A stretch of DNA of 64,000 nt from Chitinophagales bacterium 33-2. Its GTDB lineage: Bacteria > Bacteroidota > Bacteroidia > Chitinophagales > Chitinophagaceae. Below are positions 61,038 to 64,000 of this stretch, in pieces. The translations under genes and the position numbers were made by a program. Location: NCBI GenBank assembly GCA_002050435.1, contig MWYV01000038.1:1-64000 (forward strand), written 5' to 3'. Numbering within the stretch: position 1 is the stretch's first letter; each line of letters starts with the position of its first letter. Under the pieces are notes generated by a model. It was not told the DNA's origin. It was given only the letters and a program-made list of their open reading frames with translations, and ran no database searches.

Positions 61038-62039
61038 TTATGGTTTTATAAACCAAGGTTTTGTTGTTTCATCTGAATTAAAAAAATTGAGCAGCAACTG
61101 CGCCACTTTCTGCCTGCCCGATGCGGATGGATGTGTGCCATCAGGTTGAAAATCAGAAGCAAGCCAGGTTAAACCATCACTTCTTGCAATTGTACCATTG
61201 GCCCACAGATAAGGACCCCAGGAAAGAAAGGCAGAAGAGGGGTTATTACCGGAGTAATTCAATTCGGGATCTCCGCCTATCTGGTCTTCGATCAAACGTT
61301 TAATGCTCCAGCCGGAAAACCAGGCAAATGGTTCAGGGTTTAGGCCAGAAGTGGCATAACCAGCGTAAATCCTGCTGCTTAAATAAACCAGCTTTAAATT
61401 GGGAAATTTAGTTTTAAGCAGTTGCATTACTGATCGGTATTTTATTTTCAGCGCATCCGGGTAGCTTACAAAGGCAGTGTCCGTAGCGCCGGCCTCCGCT
61501 TCCTTAAACCAAATGACCTGAACTTGTTCTTCACCCAACCCTGCAACGGAAAGCCTGTTCAACACATGACTCCAATAAGAAGCTGCCGGGTTGTTAATGG
61601 CATTGATGTCCTGACCTCCCTGGGCACCGTCAATTAAAACAAGCTTGGGATTTTTAGTTGGGGCGGTTTGTGCCAGCGAAAGGAAGGCCTGTGTTTCCTG
61701 CGTGGCATTAGACATCCCTATCGAGATCCAAACAATTTTACCGTTTACCACATCTTCAGCACCCATACCATTTAAAGGCTTAATTGATTGTGCAATAGCA
61801 ATTCCGGCAACATTGTGCAATGGCGGTCTTTGATTTAATCCATTCGGATAAAGTCCGCCCATAGCTCCACGATATTTTCCTGTACCAAAATCCGTTAAGG
61901 CCGTGGCCGACATTATTTCATTGTTGTTCACATTGCCCGGTGTACCATTTTTTTTACAGGCAAAAAAGAATAGAATACATAAACTAAAAATAATTTTTAA
62001 TCGCCGTCCTTTTGGGTAATATGTTAGCGCAATTGACAA
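61038..62039 (-). CDS. SGNH/GDSL-hydrolase-like lipoprotein
   Basis: A 333-aa lipoprotein. Signal: basic KGRRLK, hydrophobic IIFSLCILFFFAC with lipobox Cys. TTG start at 62039. The catalytic region resembles SGNH esterases: Ser in SIGMSNATQE (about 107), Gly/Asn blocks in the middle, and a C-terminal DGTHPSASGRQKVAQLLL carrying Asp and His. It probably acts on acyl or glycan esters on the cell surface. The substrate is unknown. It has no operon partner. Confidence 0.7.
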   Translation of the reverse strand: MSIALTYYPKGRRLKIIFSLCILFFFACKKNGTPGNVNNNEIMSATALTDFGTGKYRGAMGGLYPNGLNQRPPLHNVAGIAIAQSIKPLNGMGAEDVVNGKIVWISIGMSNATQETQAFLSLAQTAPTKNPKLVLIDGAQGGQDINAINNPAASYWSHVLNRLSVAGLGEEQVQVIWFKEAEAGATDTAFVSYPDALKIKYRSVMQLLKTKFPNLKLVYLSSRIYAGYATSGLNPEPFAWFSGWSIKRLIEDQIGGDPELNYSGNNPSSAFLSWGPYLWANGTIARSDGLTWLASDFQPDGTHPSASGRQKVAQLLLNFFNSDETTKPWFIKP

Positions 62040-62089
62040 AGTCTAAATTTAATGGATTCCTTCTCTTTCTAAATTTACGCTTTCCCTTT

Positions 62090-64000
62090 TTAATGTGCGG
62101 TTTCAGGACTACGTGTTTCTTTTGCTTTCAGCTGTTGTACGTGGTTGATTACAGCACGGATCTCGTAAAAAGAAAATTCATCACCCAGCTCATTTTTTAT
62201 TGCCGTTACAGACCCCGGTTTATGGACTATAGCTTTGAGAATCGCCTCTTTTTTATCTGCAGGAAGAAGATCGTCAACGGAAACAGCGCCTGTTGCCACA
62301 AGTGCAACCAGGTGGGTTTCTATGGTGCCTGCAGAAAGATTTCTAAGTTGGGCGATCTCTTTGATCGCGTTTCCTGAATTAAACAAAGCAAGTGTCTGCA
62401 GTTGGCTTTCGCCTTTGTCCTTTTTTCCTTTGCGGAATGGTTTAACTGCCTTAATAAGGGAGAGGTCGAGGGGAAAATGCTGGAACTGCATTCCCTCAAT
62501 CTGAATTTTATTCAGACTTTCGATATAATGAACAAACCTGAGTTTTATGCCCTCTACTTCTTTGATATAAGAACTGATCTTGCTTGCATGTTGAATCGCT
62601 AATAAATGTTCCTGAATCGGTATGATAAATTCATCAAAAACAATTTTAGAAAAATAGAGAATGCCTTTGCCAACACGTGCTTCCAGCATGGCAGCATCAT
62701 TACTATTTACTACACCTTCGAGCTGCCGGATAAACCTGGATTCTACATCCATCAATTCATCCAGGCGCAGGATCAATTTCTTATGGTGTACGATAACTTC
62801 TTGCTTCCCTGGCAAACTTTTTAAATGAATCAATTCTTCCCACTCTGAAAAACTGGTATGAATTCGGTTCAGCCGGAATGCTTCCAACAGCTTTTTTACC
62901 TGGTAAACTTTTCGTTCTTTTACCAGAACTTCTTTCAGATAATTGTGGTCAACTTCAGCATTGGAAAACCTAATGATTCTTTCATCTGTTTTGATGGCTG
63001 AAGGCGTTATTCTCGAGTGTAGCACCATTCCCTGAAGGGAAGTACACCTGCTTAACGCCACATAAACCTGACCGGGCGCAAATGCAGATCCGGCATCAAT
63101 AATGGCTTTTTCAAAACTCAGTCCCTGGCTTTTGTGAATGGTGATGGCCCATGCCAGTCGCAGCGGATATTGTTTAAAGCTGCCCAATTCATCTTCTTCA
63201 ATTTCATTGTTCTCCTGGTTCAGGATATAGCGATTATTTTTCCAGGTTTCTTTCTCGAGTTTTAGTTTTTCACCATCTTCAAAAGCAACAACAATTTGCT
63301 TCTGATCGATCTCGTGCACAATAGCTAGTTTGCCATTAAAAAATTTTCGATCATCACCTGAATCATTTTTAATGAACATCACCTGTGCGCCACGTTTTAA
63401 TTTCAGATAGTCTTCAGCAGGAAATGATTTCTCGGGAAAATCGCCGTTCACATCCGCCTTATAAGCATAAACCGGTTCGGAAAGTTTTTCGAGTGCTGCA
63501 TTGTTAATTAAATCGGCCTTTTTATTGTGTGTGGTGAGCGTAATGTAGTTTTCACCTTCAGGAATAAAATCAGGCAAAAACCTGTTTTCCAATAAACTGA
63601 CATCTGCATCTATCACCCGGTTGTTGCGAATTCGATTCAGCGTATCAATAAAAATTTGTTCGCTTTGCCGGTAAATTTTTTTTAATTCTATGTAAAGCGG
63701 TGCCACTTCTTTTGTGGCTTGTGCATGAAAGAAAAAAGGGCTTTCATATATCGACCTAAGCAACTCCCACTCCTCAGAAGGAACCACGGGTGGCAACTGG
63801 TAGAGATCACCGATATAAACAACCTGCACGCCTCCGAAGGGAATGTAAGGTTGCCGCCTGGTGTGCCGGAGAATGGCGTCCATGGCATCCAGCATATCCG
63901 CACGCAACATGCTTACTTCATCAATGATCAGCAATTCCAGTTCATTTAAGAGTGTGCGTTTTTGGGATGAAAATCTCAGGTTACGCAATAAACCCGCTTT
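62090..64000 (-). CDS. PIF1-like AAA/UvrD helicase, 5' end outside window
   Basis: A partial gene. The frame is open to base 64000 and lacks the N-terminal Walker A, so it starts beyond the right edge. Visible: Walker B LLIIDEVSMLRADMLDAMD; GDLYQLPPV; and the UvrD_C_2-type ATPase lobe AWAITIHKSQGLSFEKA with QVYVALSRCTSLQGM. The C-terminus is an HTH_40-like helix-turn-helix (about residues 530-620, LRNLSAGTIETHLVALV). It unwinds DNA 5'-3' by analogy with PIF1/RecD-like proteins. The C-terminal HTH is the usual extension in Bacteroidota. Confidence 0.9.
   Translation of the reverse strand, partial: KAGLLRNLRFSSQKRTLLNELELLIIDEVSMLRADMLDAMDAILRHTRRQPYIPFGGVQVVYIGDLYQLPPVVPSEEWELLRSIYESPFFFHAQATKEVAPLYIELKKIYRQSEQIFIDTLNRIRNNRVIDADVSLLENRFLPDFIPEGENYITLTTHNKKADLINNAALEKLSEPVYAYKADVNGDFPEKSFPAEDYLKLKRGAQVMFIKNDSGDDRKFFNGKLAIVHEIDQKQIVVAFEDGEKLKLEKETWKNNRYILNQENNEIEEDELGSFKQYPLRLAWAITIHKSQGLSFEKAIIDAGSAFAPGQVYVALSRCTSLQGMVLHSRITPSAIKTDERIIRFSNAEVDHNYLKEVLVKERKVYQVKKLLEAFRLNRIHTSFSEWEELIHLKSLPGKQEVIVHHKKLILRLDELMDVESRFIRQLEGVVNSNDAAMLEARVGKGILYFSKIVFDEFIIPIQEHLLAIQHASKISSYIKEVEGIKLRFVHYIESLNKIQIEGMQFQHFPLDLSLIKAVKPFRKGKKDKGESQLQTLALFNSGNAIKEIAQLRNLSAGTIETHLVALVATGAVSVDDLLPADKKEAILKAIVHKPGSVTAIKNELGDEFSFYEIRAVINHVQQLKAKETRSPETAH

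Noticed and set aside
1-64000. tRNA, rRNA, tmRNA or CRISPR array
   Set aside because: No T-loop motifs in a tRNA context, no rRNA signatures and no regularly spaced repeats were seen by eye. A tRNAscan-SE or Infernal run would be decisive.

Overview
The window looks like chromosome from a member of the Bacteroidota, most likely the Chitinophagaceae. This is an inference from family content and promoter style, not from a marker search. Signs include a GLPGLI-family protein, an outer-membrane barrel with an N-terminal carboxypeptidase-regulatory-like domain, an IPExxxVDY-type protein, a PadR/PspC pair, CtlX, a Rho factor with a long charged insertion, and repeated TAnnTTTG promoter -7 elements. 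No rRNA, tRNA, CRISPR array, transposase or phage gene was recognised. Many starts are TTG or GTG, and Shine-Dalgarno sequences are generally absent.

Layout: 0-2.3 kb holds a dispersed repeat, a DUF4197 lipoprotein and two small unknown genes. 2.3-4.7 kb is lysS overlapping a glycosyltransferase. 4.9-13.2 kb holds an SDR, an aldo/keto reductase, a D-aminoacylase-like amidohydrolase divergent from a class C beta-lactamase-fold hydrolase, a DUF418 membrane protein and small conserved or acidic proteins. 13.4-20.4 kb contains a probable five-gene minus-strand operon: histidine kinase, response regulator, two paralogous AsmA-like membrane-anchored proteins, and nagA.

19.0-22.9 kb contains the most striking structure, a 1,946-bp tandem duplication with no difference seen between copies. 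It leaves one complete and one 3'-truncated copy of both the kinase gene and the divergent GLPGLI gene. 23.3-28.5 kb carries a large outer-membrane barrel, lipoproteins and a second copy of the dispersed repeat. 28.5-42.8 kb carries a SWIM/SNF2 helicase, a gcvT-SRPBCC-comB operon, a transglutaminase-like membrane protein, padR-pspC with a clear operator, a 2OG-Fe(II) oxygenase, a lone exbD, a universal stress protein and asnS.

43-52 kb has rho, a lipoprotein, a selU / unknown secreted protein / selD operon (tRNA 2-selenouridine), pterin dehydratase overlapping ctlX, an IPExxxVDY protein and an M28 peptidase. 52-64 kb has feoB, a class A beta-lactamase-fold hydrolase, an M20 hydrolase, a chromate transporter, nadD, feoA (separate from feoB), ybeY, mnmG preceded by two parS-like palindromes, an SGNH-like lipoprotein, and a PIF1-like helicase that runs off the right edge.

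I did not find a convincing undescribed defence or mobile system. The best leads are the tandem duplication, the kinase/AsmA/NagA operon with its candidate operator, the secreted protein inside the selenium operon, the parS pair, and the structured dispersed repeat.
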